From positions 1 to 9,886 of the forward strand of contig JANYJT010000051.1 of the NCBI GenBank assembly GCA_025358395.1: a stretch of 9,886 nt of DNA, in the 5' to 3' direction. The translations under genes were made by a program, and so were the position numbers. This document shows, piece after piece, positions 1 through 7,453 of the stretch. The number at the start of each line of letters is the position of its first letter. Position 1 is the first letter of the stretch. Under the pieces are notes generated by a model. The model did no database searches. It saw nothing but the letters and a program-made list of their open reading frames with translations, and was not told the origin of the DNA. Source of the DNA: Bacteroidia bacterium (GTDB taxonomy: Bacteria > Bacteroidota > Bacteroidia > Bacteroidales > Prolixibacteraceae).

Positions 1-1
1 A

Positions 2-844
2 TCAATATTCTTCCGCCGGTATCAAATTCAACTCCTCTTTGCTAAATACCGGACCATCCTTGCAGATGTACAATTTCCCGACATTGCAGCGGCCACATTT
101 GCCAACGCCACATTTCATCCGGTTTTCCAGCGTAGTAAAAATCTGATCATCTTTAAATCCTAACTTTTCAAGCACAGGAAAAGTAAATTTAATCATAATC
201 GGAGGTCCACAAACTATGGCAATGGTATTCTCTGCCGAAGGTGCGACCTTTTCAACAATGGTTGGTACAAAACCTATCTCGCCTTTCCAATCGGCATTTT
301 CGCCTCCCGGATCTACGGTAGTAACCATTTTTACATCCGGACGATCAGTCCACTCCTTCAATTCTGATTTGTAAACCAGGTCATTAACCGTTTTAGCACC
401 ATAAACAATGGTAATATCTTTGAAATTTTCCCGCAAATCCAGTGCATTCCAGATCACACAACGCATAGGAGGAAGGGCTATTCCACCGGCTATAAATAGC
501 AGATTTTTCCCCTTCCACTCGTCCATCGGAAAGACATTGCCATAAGGACCACGAAAACCCATGGTGCTTCCCTCTTCCAGTGAGGCAAGTCCTGAAGTGA
601 CGCGACCGGTATCCCTGAAAGTACATTCGATATATCCCTTTCTGGTAGGTGATGAAGCTATACAAAAAGTGGATTCCCCTTCGCCAAAAGCGGAATATTC
701 ACCAAACTGACCAGCCTTAAAATCAAAAGCTGCAGCCTCGGCTTCATCCTGAAATTTTAATCTGTAGGTTTTTACTCCCGGTGCCTCCTTGATAACCTTT
801 TCGATAGTCATAAGATAAGGCAGGTAAATATTTTGCTCGCTCAT
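2..844 (-). CDS. flxA: FlxA-like NAD(P)H-binding FAD/[2Fe-2S] oxidoreductase subunit
   Basis: Electron-input subunit of the Flx-Hdr complex, expected to oxidise NADH (or NADPH) in the cytoplasm and pass electrons through FAD and a [2Fe-2S] centre to FlxB/FlxC. The 280-residue protein has the layout of the sulfhydrogenase-gamma/AsrB/dihydroorotate dehydrogenase electron-transfer family: a ferredoxin-reductase-type FAD domain (about 10-110, with the flavin motif STFCIASSP at 58-66), a nucleotide-binding domain (about 112-225, GGIALPPMR at 120-128 and CGPP at 212-215), and a C-terminal [2Fe-2S] motif with C245, C250, C253 and C261. The length is normal and the TGA stop lies at bases 2-4, so the gene is complete. 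Its ATG overlaps the flxB stop as ATGA (841-844), which suggests translational coupling. It is last of the seven operon genes in the window; whether the operon continues cannot be seen. NADH versus NADPH preference cannot be read from the sequence. Family is certain; the FlxA name rests on gene context. Confidence 0.93.
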   Translation of the reverse strand: MSEQNIYLPYLMTIEKVIKEAPGVKTYRLKFQDEAEAAAFDFKAGQFGEYSAFGEGESTFCIASSPTRKGYIECTFRDTGRVTSGLASLEEGSTMGFRGPYGNVFPMDEWKGKNLLFIAGGIALPPMRCVIWNALDLRENFKDITIVYGAKTVNDLVYKSELKEWTDRPDVKMVTTVDPGGENADWKGEIGFVPTIVEKVAPSAENTIAIVCGPPIMIKFTFPVLEKLGFKDDQIFTTLENRMKCGVGKCGRCNVGKLYICKDGPVFSKEELNLIPAEEY

Positions 845-1857
845 TGTTCTGCTATTGATGTAATGTGTTCAAGAATATTCATATCAACCGGACAGGCACG
901 TGAACATCGACCGCATCCGGTACAACCAACAACACTCAGTCTTTCGGGCATATATGAAAATTTATGCAAGATACGCTGACGCCATCTTTGACTTTGGTGC
1001 TCACGGGGGTTGTGCCCGGAAGTGTGCATCGTGAAAAGGGCAAATCCACATGCATCCCAGCAACGTATGCGACGACCTTTGGAACCATGTGTATCTTCCT
1101 GAATATCAAAGCATGCACATGTCGGACAAACAAATGCGCAGGCACCGCATCCAATACAGCGTTCGGATTGCTCTTTCCATACCGTGCTGTTGAATGCCTT
1201 GTTCAATTTGGCATTCACCTCTTCCAAGTTAAATTTAGCGGGCAGATTAACAAGGTATTTCTCCTTGATATCACCCCTGTCAGCTTCAAATACTGAAGGT
1301 AGAAGCGCAACCAAAGCTTCACCTTTTGCTGTAATAACTTCAGCAATCGCTCCACCATCTGGTAACAACGTTAGCTGTATATCACTTCCGGAAACATTGC
1401 CGGGACTACCATTCACACTCGTGCAAAAGCAGCTTTCATCGGCTGTGGCACAACTGTAGGATACAACTGTGGTTTTCAATAGATGCGCATTGATCAGCTT
1501 ATCCGTTGTATCCCAGTTGAATATAGCCGATAGGGGTTTGAAGCCGGCAGCATCACAGGGATGAACCTTCCAGAGTACTGTCTCGGAAACACTTTCCGGA
1601 TCAAAATCAGTAAGATTGACCTTGCCGTGTACTTTTTCATACGAGAACAGCACCTCGGCTTTCGGATATACGGAAGCCTTGACGGATTGTGTCGTCTGAA
1701 TGTATTCTTCAGCTACTTCGTTCAGATGTTTCACCGGCATAAAATCCACCTGCCCGCGTGCGCTCACCGGAGCATACACCCTTTTGCCGCTGGCTGAAAT
1801 GGCATCAAACCATTTTTCTATTCCGCTTTTGCTAATATATTTTGTCTCCATAAACAT
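841..1857 (-). CDS. flxB: FlxB-like 4Fe-4S dicluster electron-transfer protein (HydB/AsrA-related)
   Basis: Iron-sulfur relay subunit that probably sits between FlxA and the rest of the complex. The 338-residue protein resembles the beta subunit of soluble sulfhydrogenases (HydB) and sulfite reductase subunit A (AsrA). The N-terminal two thirds carry the HPCDAAGF motif (99-106) and a CFC motif (143-145) typical of that family. The C-terminal part has two [4Fe-4S] motifs: C234/C237/C240/C244 followed by P, and C312/C315/C318/C322 followed by P. The first is extended by C247 and C249. No signal peptide or membrane segment is visible, so it is cytoplasmic. The flxC stop TAA (1858-1860) directly touches this ATG (1855-1857) with no gap; a second ATG two codons in (M3) is an equally possible start. 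Its stop overlaps the flxA start. The B rather than C label follows its position next to flxA and could be swapped with its neighbour. Confidence 0.88.
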   Translation of the reverse strand: MFMETKYISKSGIEKWFDAISASGKRVYAPVSARGQVDFMPVKHLNEVAEEYIQTTQSVKASVYPKAEVLFSYEKVHGKVNLTDFDPESVSETVLWKVHPCDAAGFKPLSAIFNWDTTDKLINAHLLKTTVVSYSCATADESCFCTSVNGSPGNVSGSDIQLTLLPDGGAIAEVITAKGEALVALLPSVFEADRGDIKEKYLVNLPAKFNLEEVNAKLNKAFNSTVWKEQSERCIGCGACAFVCPTCACFDIQEDTHGSKGRRIRCWDACGFALFTMHTSGHNPREHQSQRWRQRILHKFSYMPERLSVVGCTGCGRCSRACPVDMNILEHITSIAEQ

Positions 1858-2658
1858 TTATCGTATAAATTGCTCTCTATCGTCCAGCTTCCAGCTGGAA
1901 AGTGCATTGCCTTGTTTGGCCGGCTGACCCGGAATGTACCCGAATTCAGGAGCCATGTCCTCCATCATTTTTCTGGTAATCAAATCAATGGGGATTCCTA
2001 CCGGGCATGCGTCACCACATGCACCGCAGGCTGTACACCGCCCAACCATGTGCATGGCCCTGTTGATATGCCACTCCATGTTTGCAAGGGGCGCAGGCCA
2101 TGGATTGATCCATTGCGGACGATTAACCTCCACTACACATTTAGAGCAATAGCAAAGCGGACATGCAGAGCGGCAGGCATAACATTTAAAGCAGTGCGAC
2201 ATCTCACCCAACCAAAATTTCCAACGTTCCTCGCGGTTCATTCCTTCAATTTTTGAAAGGATCGCTTGCTCCCGTTCACCGCGCTTCAGTTCAAATTGAG
2301 CTACATAGGCAGAAATTTCATCAAAAGTGACAAGTTCTATTAGTTCACCATTCAGACCGACCGTTAGAACCAGTAATTTCTCTTCACTGAGCTGATTTTC
2401 AACATATAACTGCAGGATGCTTCGCAAAGTGGATATTGAAGCCGTGACTGCAATACGGTCTTTACCAACCAGCTCTTTCTTGGTAACATAAACTGCAAGG
2501 TTATTAATACAACGACTGTCAAAAATCAACTTTTGTGTACTTTCACCATTTCTGCAGAAAAGTGGTCTTGGTCTTTTCGTCCCTTCTTCATATCCGATAA
2601 CCAGCGAAACCAAGCCTTCGGCCAGTAACGCGGCAGCTCTTTCCCTAAGCTTCTCCAT
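1858..2658 (-). CDS. flxC: FlxC-like 4Fe-4S dicluster protein
   Basis: Second iron-sulfur relay subunit of the Flx module. The 266-residue protein has an N-terminal region of about 150 residues with no motif I can assign, then two [4Fe-4S] motifs: C156/C159/C162/C166 followed by P, and C208/C211/C214/C218 followed by P. Extra cysteines C169, C171 and C174 follow the first motif. The CPxCxC extension is shared with the FlxB-like neighbour, which hints that the two subunits are related. It is soluble, with no transmembrane segment. Its ATG (2656-2658) lies inside the end of flxD, an overlap of 14 nt, and its TAA touches the flxB ATG, so the three reading frames are packed for coupled translation. 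The name follows gene order in known flxABCD-hdrABC clusters. A ferredoxin-like role is clear, but the exact electron partner is inferred. Confidence 0.85.
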   Translation of the reverse strand: MEKLRERAAALLAEGLVSLVIGYEEGTKRPRPLFCRNGESTQKLIFDSRCINNLAVYVTKKELVGKDRIAVTASISTLRSILQLYVENQLSEEKLLVLTVGLNGELIELVTFDEISAYVAQFELKRGEREQAILSKIEGMNREERWKFWLGEMSHCFKCYACRSACPLCYCSKCVVEVNRPQWINPWPAPLANMEWHINRAMHMVGRCTACGACGDACPVGIPIDLITRKMMEDMAPEFGYIPGQPAKQGNALSSWKLDDREQFIR

Positions 2659-3109
2659 TGTTTCCCCCTTTCTCTAAATAATCAGCAACTTGTTGGTATT
2701 CTGTGTATGGACCCAGTGCACGGATATCTGTTACTGTATTGTTCACGAGATCCGCCCATTTGGAACCTTCAGCAGCTGAAACCCACGAATATTGTATGCG
2801 ACGTATATCGACACCCATCAAATCAAGTATAGCCCGGAAAGCAATCCAGCGCCTGCGGGCATGGAAATTGCCACTGGTATAATGACAATCATTTGGATGG
2901 CATCCGGATACGATAACACCATCAGCTCCCTGGGCAAATGATTTAAGCAAGAGCAGGAAATCTATCCTACCAGTACATGGGAAACGAACGATCTTCACAT
3001 TGGTAGCGTATTTAAGCCGGCTGGTTCCGGTTAAATCGGCCCCGGCATAAGTGCACCAATTGCAAACAAAGGCAATTATTTTGGGCTCAAAGATTGCATT
3101 ACTACTCAT
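2645..3109 (-). CDS. flxD: FlxD, MvhD-like [2Fe-2S] linker subunit
   Basis: Homologue of the delta subunit of the methanogen F420-non-reducing hydrogenase (MvhD), the small protein that docks on HdrA and delivers electrons to its flavin. The 154-residue length matches the compact family. The five family cysteines are present: C16 and C19 (CNWC), C45 (FPCTGR), and C70 and C75 (GCHPNDC). Four of them are expected to ligate a [2Fe-2S] cluster. The RFPCTGRID and SGCHPNDCHY blocks are strongly family-specific. The gene lies between hdrA (10 nt upstream) and flxC (14-nt overlap), the position expected for a connector between the Hdr and Flx halves. No hydrogenase large or small subunit genes are nearby, so the donor is the NADH-oxidising FlxA rather than hydrogen. 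Confidence 0.93.
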   Translation of the reverse strand: MSSNAIFEPKIIAFVCNWCTYAGADLTGTSRLKYATNVKIVRFPCTGRIDFLLLLKSFAQGADGVIVSGCHPNDCHYTSGNFHARRRWIAFRAILDLMGVDIRRIQYSWVSAAEGSKWADLVNNTVTDIRALGPYTEYQQVADYLEKGGNNGEA

Positions 3110-3119
3110 TATCTGTTAG

Positions 3120-5120
3120 TTAATCGTTTAACAAAGACATTACCTCGGCATATACCTGCTCGTTGGTATACCCCTGAATGTCGATAGATTTGGATCGGCA
3201 AAAAGCAACGCAGGTGCCGCAACCCTGACATAGACCCTGGTTAACCCTGGCAATCGTTCTAATAAGACTGCCGTCGCGACCCTTGATCTCCTCGTGCTCG
3301 ATGGCATTGTACGGACAGGCCGTTTCGCACATAAAACATCCGACACATGTGCTGTAAAGTGGCGGAGCCAAACGGTTCACAACGGCAACAACTGGTTCTC
3401 TGACAAGCTCATCATTGGAAAAGAGCGCAGCTACTTTAACTGCCGCACCTGACGCCATGCCTACAGTCTCCGGTATGTCTTTTGGTGCCTGACATGCGCC
3501 GGCAAGGAAAATACCTGCTGTGTTGGTCTCAACAGGTTTGAGTTTCGGATGCGCTTCAGCAAAGAAATGGTAAGGGTCGTAAGATACATGCAACTTCTGA
3601 GCCAACTGTTCGGAACCACAATTGGCAACACCTGCCGTAGCAAGTACAACCATATCAGCTTCAATTTCTACCTGCTCGCCTCCTAAAAGGGTATCGACTC
3701 CCTTGACAATCAACTTACCATTTTTTTCATATACCCGGGCCACTCTACCACGGATATAATTTACGGTATCTTCTTCTATGGCCCTTCTTACAAACTCTTC
3801 ATAGTTTTTCCCGCCTGCGCGGATATCCATGTAAAAGACTGTTGATTCGCCATCATGCACCTTGTGCTGGTACAGCATGGCATGTTTTGCCGTGTACATA
3901 CAGCATATCTTGGAGCAGTATGGAATACCCTTGGCTGGATCTCTTGAGCCTGCACATGCGATAAATACAATCTTCTTTGGTATGGCGCCATCTGAAGGAC
4001 GACGTATCTCACCAAATGTCGGACCAGAGGCTGAAGCAAGGCGCTCAAACTGCAGTCCGGTCAAGACATCTTTAAATTTTCCGTAACCATATTCAGGAAA
4101 AAAATCAGTTCCCTTCACGTCAAATCCGGTTGCGAGAACTACGGCACCAACCTGTTCCGTAATGATTTCGTCTTCCTTGTCCCATTCAATAGATCCAACC
4201 TGACAAGTCTTCTCGCATATTTTGCACGCCCCCCGCTTGTAATAGTTACAATTGACCCTGTCGATCACCGGCTTGTTAGGAACCGCCTGAGGAAAAGGAA
4301 CATAAATAGCTGTCCGTGTCCCTAATCCGGCATTGAATTCACTTGGGATCTTTTTAACCGGGCATTTCTGAATGCAAGCTCCGCAACCCGTACAAGAAGA
4401 ATAATTAACACTTTTGGCCTTGAGGCGAATCTTCGCCGAGAAATTTCCTATAAATCCTTCCAGACTTTCAAGTTCAGCGTAGGTATATAATTTAATATTT
4501 GGATGTTGCGCTACTTCGACCATTCTGGGGGTAAGAATACATTGAGAGCAGTCCAATGTTGGAAAAGTCTCCGATAATTGAGACATATGTCCCCCGATGG
4601 AGGGATCCCTTTCAATCAAAATAACTTGATGACCTGTATTCGCAATATCCAAACTGGCCTGAATACCGGCAATTCCACCACCAATTACCAAAGCCTTTTT
4701 CGTAACCGGAACTTTGATGGAATCAAGTGGCTTGTTCTTTTTGACCTTCTCAACCAGCATCTTAACCAGATCGATGGCCTTCTCGGTAGTTTCTTCACTC
4801 TTTTCATGTACCCACGAACAGTGCTCACGCAAATTAGCCATTTCGCACAGGTAGGGATTCAATCCGGCCTCAGCACAGGCTCTCCTGAATGTTGGTTCAT
4901 GCATCCTGGGGGAACAGGCACCAACGACAACGCCGTCAAGATCATACTTCTTAACAGCTTCTTTGATAAAAGTTTGTCCGGGATCCGAACACATGTATTT
5001 GTAGTCGATGGCGTGTGCTACACCTTCCATTCCGCCAATCTCTTTGGCAACTCGTTCCACATCGACAGTGGCACTGATATTTTCACCGCAGTGGCAGATA
5101 AATACTCCTATCTTTGACAT
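3120..5120 (-). CDS. hdrA: HdrA, FAD and multi-[4Fe-4S] heterodisulfide reductase subunit A
   Basis: Flavin-containing core subunit and probable site of electron bifurcation. The 666-residue length is normal for the stand-alone HdrA form. Visible parts, in order: an N-terminal domain with CHCGENI (9-15) and further cysteines; a thioredoxin-reductase-like FAD fold with GGGIAG at 147-152; DCSQC at 190-194; a [4Fe-4S] motif at C243/C246/C249/C253; another cysteine set at C291, C299, C302 and C306; a CSKICC block at 402-407; the second half of the flavin fold (VVLATAGVAN 491-500, GIFLAGACQAPKDIP 536-550); and a C-terminal ferredoxin pair at C592/C595/C598/C602 and C631/C634/C637/C641. The two flavin segments and the two C-terminal clusters match the methanogen HdrA plan. 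No in-frame TGA or selenocysteine signal is seen. It is separated by 4 nt from hdrB and by 10 nt from flxD. Bifurcation is inferred from the family. Confidence 0.96.
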   Translation of the reverse strand: MSKIGVFICHCGENISATVDVERVAKEIGGMEGVAHAIDYKYMCSDPGQTFIKEAVKKYDLDGVVVGACSPRMHEPTFRRACAEAGLNPYLCEMANLREHCSWVHEKSEETTEKAIDLVKMLVEKVKKNKPLDSIKVPVTKKALVIGGGIAGIQASLDIANTGHQVILIERDPSIGGHMSQLSETFPTLDCSQCILTPRMVEVAQHPNIKLYTYAELESLEGFIGNFSAKIRLKAKSVNYSSCTGCGACIQKCPVKKIPSEFNAGLGTRTAIYVPFPQAVPNKPVIDRVNCNYYKRGACKICEKTCQVGSIEWDKEDEIITEQVGAVVLATGFDVKGTDFFPEYGYGKFKDVLTGLQFERLASASGPTFGEIRRPSDGAIPKKIVFIACAGSRDPAKGIPYCSKICCMYTAKHAMLYQHKVHDGESTVFYMDIRAGGKNYEEFVRRAIEEDTVNYIRGRVARVYEKNGKLIVKGVDTLLGGEQVEIEADMVVLATAGVANCGSEQLAQKLHVSYDPYHFFAEAHPKLKPVETNTAGIFLAGACQAPKDIPETVGMASGAAVKVAALFSNDELVREPVVAVVNRLAPPLYSTCVGCFMCETACPYNAIEHEEIKGRDGSLIRTIARVNQGLCQGCGTCVAFCRSKSIDIQGYTNEQVYAEVMSLLND

Positions 5121-5124
5121 ATAA

Positions 5125-5964
5125 TTACAGTTCTACGGTTACAAAATGACGTTTCAATCCCAATTCTTTGGCTTCGATACCCAATGCTAAACCAATTGCC
5201 TGGGTAATGTATATCACCGGAATACCGATTGAGTTTTCAAGCGTATTGTTAATGGCTCCTCTTCTCATATCCAGATTGGACTGACAAAGTGGACAAGCCA
5301 CTATAAGTGCTTCGGCTCCACGATCTGAGGCATCTTTCAGAATATTACCGGAGAGTTTAGCAACAAGATCCGTTCTGGAAACAGAGAAACCAGCACCACA
5401 GCATTCAGTTTTAAAGGCCCAATCAAGGGTAGTCCCACCAATGGTGCGAATAAGAGAATCCATACTTTGAGGATCTTCGACACGGTCGAATTTTAATATA
5501 TTATGAGGACGAACCAACAGACAGCCATAGTAACAAGCAACTTTGTGCGCAAAAGTCTTGCTAACCCTTGCTTTTATATTATCAGCTCCATATGATTCCA
5601 ACATTTGCAATACATTGACTATTTTCAAAGTACCCTGATAAGGCATTTTAAGAATTTCAACGACTCTTGTACGTTTGGATGCGTCTTCAAGTTCGTGCTG
5701 GGTGACTTTTAAACGATTGTAGCAAGCAGCGCAAGGAACAACCACCTCTGATAGTCCTTGTTCTTCGGCGATGGCCATGATTCTCGCGGGCAAAGACAAC
5801 GAGAGCTCTTCATTCATAACATGGGCCGCCGTCGCACCACAACAGTTCCAATCTTTTATCTCAACCAGTTCAATATCCAATCCTTTGGCCACCGCGACAA
5901 CTGACTCATTGTATTCTCTTGATGAACCGGTCAGCGAACAGCCAGGGTAAAATCCTATCTTCAT
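5125..5964 (-). CDS. hdrB: HdrB, heterodisulfide reductase subunit B (two CCG domains)
   Basis: Catalytic disulfide-reducing subunit. The 279-residue protein has both copies of the CCG domain (Pfam Cys-rich family): C9, C41-C42-G43, C78 and C81 in the first half, then C144, C148, C188-C189-G190, C224 and C227 in the second. In structurally studied HdrB these ten cysteines hold two noncubane [4Fe-4S] clusters at which the disulfide is cleaved; all ten are present here, so the protein should be active. It is soluble and carries no membrane anchor, unlike the HdrDE type. Its ATG overlaps the hdrC stop as ATGA (5961-5964), and hdrA follows after 4 nt. The natural disulfide is unknown: coenzyme M/coenzyme B heterodisulfide is not expected in Bacteroidota, and the DsrC trisulfide or disulfide proposed for sulfate reducers has no visible partner gene in the window. 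Confidence 0.96.
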   Translation of the reverse strand: MKIGFYPGCSLTGSSREYNESVVAVAKGLDIELVEIKDWNCCGATAAHVMNEELSLSLPARIMAIAEEQGLSEVVVPCAACYNRLKVTQHELEDASKRTRVVEILKMPYQGTLKIVNVLQMLESYGADNIKARVSKTFAHKVACYYGCLLVRPHNILKFDRVEDPQSMDSLIRTIGGTTLDWAFKTECCGAGFSVSRTDLVAKLSGNILKDASDRGAEALIVACPLCQSNLDMRRGAINNTLENSIGIPVIYITQAIGLALGIEAKELGLKRHFVTVEL

Positions 5965-6521
5965 TTGTTTTCAGTCTTAGCATTTTCAATCGTCTGCGCA
6001 AAAATCCTCTTCATGCTCCTTCTGTCTCGGATTTTTTCAGGTAAAAGATGCAACTTGCCTTTCAGGTACATCCCGGGTGCAATGTTCAGATCTTGCAAAA
6101 AACGGAAGGTCCGGAACTTAAAGTTCATAATCAGTCCCATTTCATAAAGCCTTCCGGTACTTTTGACAGAATCCAGAAAGGCACGGTGAAAGGCAAGAAT
6201 TGGTTTAGAATCCGGATGCAGTTTGTTTTCACTAATTGATTGAGTCCTCAAATAATCCATCATTTTGGGAATATCTATCTCCATCGGACAACGACCCAGG
6301 CAATTTTCGCAATTCAGGCAAAGCCATATGGAGTTGGAAGCAAGAACTTTATCATAATTATCTTTGGATCCTGTTTGAAGCAATCTCATCAAATAACTAG
6401 GGGGATAATTCATTTCTGATGCCAGAACGCAACCTGCTGTGCACTTACCACATTGGTAACAGCGCATCACCTCCACCCCTGTATGAGACTGTAAATCTGA
6501 TACTTTGTGCTTTTTTTCCAT
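5961..6521 (-). CDS. hdrC: HdrC, heterodisulfide reductase subunit C (two [4Fe-4S] clusters)
   Basis: Electron-carrying subunit that connects HdrA to HdrB. The 186-residue protein has two classical ferredoxin motifs, C21/C24/C27/C31 (CYQCGKCTAGC) and C68/C71/C74/C78 (CLNCENCLGRCP), followed by a helical C-terminal half of about 100 residues that is common in HdrC. It is the first gene of the seven-gene operon. The chosen ATG (6519-6521) has no Shine-Dalgarno sequence in front; an ATG a few bases upstream runs directly into TAA and is not usable. Its TGA overlaps the hdrB ATG. Transcription probably starts from the candidate promoter at 6561-6592. It is cytoplasmic, with no signal peptide. Confidence 0.95.
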   Translation of the reverse strand: MEKKHKVSDLQSHTGVEVMRCYQCGKCTAGCVLASEMNYPPSYLMRLLQTGSKDNYDKVLASNSIWLCLNCENCLGRCPMEIDIPKMMDYLRTQSISENKLHPDSKPILAFHRAFLDSVKSTGRLYEMGLIMNFKFRTFRFLQDLNIAPGMYLKGKLHLLPEKIRDRRSMKRIFAQTIENAKTENK

Positions 6522-6744
6522 CTTAATTCATATATAGTTACATTCGTTCATAAGATCCTCTAAAGGTAAAAATTAAGTTTCATCATACTAAAGTGTTATC
6601 CTTAAAATAATTCTAAATTAAATTCCAATGTTCGAATAATTTATAGCACTATTTATTGATTAAAAATTCATTACTTTGTCTTTGAATACAAGCAATACCT
6701 AACTTAAAAGCTCATAAAAAAATATCTTTCAAAATCCTGTTTAT
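6522..6744. other. AT-rich divergent intergenic region between hdrC and the DedA gene
   Basis: A 223-bp region with no plausible gene that must hold promoters for both the flx-hdr operon and the DedA-family gene. For the minus strand a reasonable Bacteroidota-type promoter is listed separately. For the plus strand I see only a weak candidate: TTTA at 6652-6655, a 21-bp gap, and TGTCTTTG at 6677-6684, which departs from TAnnTTTG at one fixed position. No strong inverted repeat that would mark a redox-regulator site was found by eye. Confidence 0.6.
6561..6592 (-). promoter_or_regulatory. Candidate Bacteroidota promoter of the flx-hdr operon
   Basis: Read on the minus strand, TTTA (6589-6592) is followed by a 20-bp gap and TACCTTTA (6561-6568). 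This fits the Bacteroidota -33 TTTG and -7 TAnnTTTG consensus with G replaced by A at the last base of both elements. A start point a few bases downstream would leave a leader of roughly 30 nt before the hdrC ATG. It is a pattern match in AT-rich DNA, so certainty is limited. Confidence 0.35.
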
Positions 6745-7374
6745 ATGGAAACTATCGGTTTTATTCAATGGTGTCTCGACAACTTAAACTACTGGACAAT
6801 TACTTTATTAATGGCCATTGAAAGCTCGGTGATTCCATTGCCCTCAGAGTTGGTTGTACCTCCTGCAGCCTATAAAGCTGCTGCCGGAGAGCTGAATATC
6901 TACCTGGTGGTATTTTTTTCAACATTGGGAGCCTTGATTGGTTCTGTTTCCAATTACTACCTTGCCATGTGGATTGGACGTCCGATCGTTTACCGCTTTG
7001 CCAACAGTCGCCTGGGTCACATGATGATGATTGATGAAGCAGGCGTTAAGAAAACGGAAGCTTTCTTCGATAATAATGGTGCTATATCCATCTTTACCGG
7101 TCGCCTGCTTCCGGGAGTGAGACATTTAATATCCATTCCTGCCGGACTTTCAAGAATGAATCTACCAAAATTCTTATTATACACATTATTGGGAGCAGGC
7201 TTATGGAACATAATTCTTGCCTCTATTGGCTATTATCTTGAATCTGTTGTTCCACGGGAAATGCTAATGTCAAAAGTGACCGAATACAGTTACCATTTAA
7301 CGACACTATTTGTTATTTTAGGCTTTTTTGTAGTTGTGTATATTCTTTATAAAGCACTGAAAAAGAATAAATAA
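6745..7374 (+). CDS. DedA-family (SNARE-associated/VTT-type) integral membrane protein
   Basis: Inner-membrane protein of the DedA superfamily, whose members are linked to undecaprenyl-phosphate or phospholipid recycling across the membrane and to membrane homeostasis. The 209-residue length is usual. Family motifs visible: E26 with PLPSE (31-35) in the first re-entrant segment; GALIGSVSNYYLAMWIGR (62-79), the glycine-rich segment with a conserved tyrosine; FTGRLLPGVR (117-126) with R120 and R126; and IPAGLSRMN (131-139) ahead of a G...W154 segment. Hydrophobic stretches lie at about 17-48, 52-77, 143-165 and 186-203, with a basic C-terminal tail (KALKKNK). It starts at an ATG without a Shine-Dalgarno sequence, as is common in this phylum. 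It is transcribed away from the flx-hdr operon and converges on the tRNA-Ser gene, so a functional link to either is not implied. Which lipid it carries cannot be told from sequence. Confidence 0.93.
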   Translation: METIGFIQWCLDNLNYWTITLLMAIESSVIPLPSELVVPPAAYKAAAGELNIYLVVFFSTLGALIGSVSNYYLAMWIGRPIVYRFANSRLGHMMMIDEAGVKKTEAFFDNNGAISIFTGRLLPGVRHLISIPAGLSRMNLPKFLLYTLLGAGLWNIILASIGYYLESVVPREMLMSKVTEYSYHLTTLFVILGFFVVVYILYKALKKNK

Positions 7375-7409
7375 AACTTGCTTTGTCGAACTCTTCTGGT
7401 CAAACTTAA

Positions 7410-7453
7410 CGAAGCAACAATGGCCTCACTTTTATGAGGCCATTGTTGCTTCG
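7410..7453. terminator. Perfect 19-bp hairpin, probable bidirectional terminator/tRNA trailer structure
   Basis: Arms at 7410-7428 and 7435-7453 are exact reverse complements, with a 6-nt loop (CTTTTA on the plus strand). The structure lies 35 nt after the DedA stop and begins at the base directly after the tRNA-Ser 3' end, so it could end transcription from both convergent genes. Neither side has a T-run, which is unlike a standard intrinsic terminator, so a role in 3'-end protection or processing is also possible. Confidence 0.6.

Noticed and set aside
964..2256. Several plus-strand open frames opposite flxB and flxC
   Set aside because: The minus-strand frames have clear cysteine motifs and operon packing; the plus-strand frames overlap each other and show no family features.
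4578..5117. 179-codon open frame on the plus strand opposite the start of hdrA
   Set aside because: It lies wholly antisense to a strongly supported hdrA coding region, has no recognisable domain and no promoter; it is a shadow of hdrA codon use.
2..6521. Methanogen-type heterodisulfide reductase or hydrogenase-linked MvhADG-HdrABC complex
   Set aside because: No hydrogenase large or small subunit is present and the donor module is FlxA-C; the flanking genes are bacterial.
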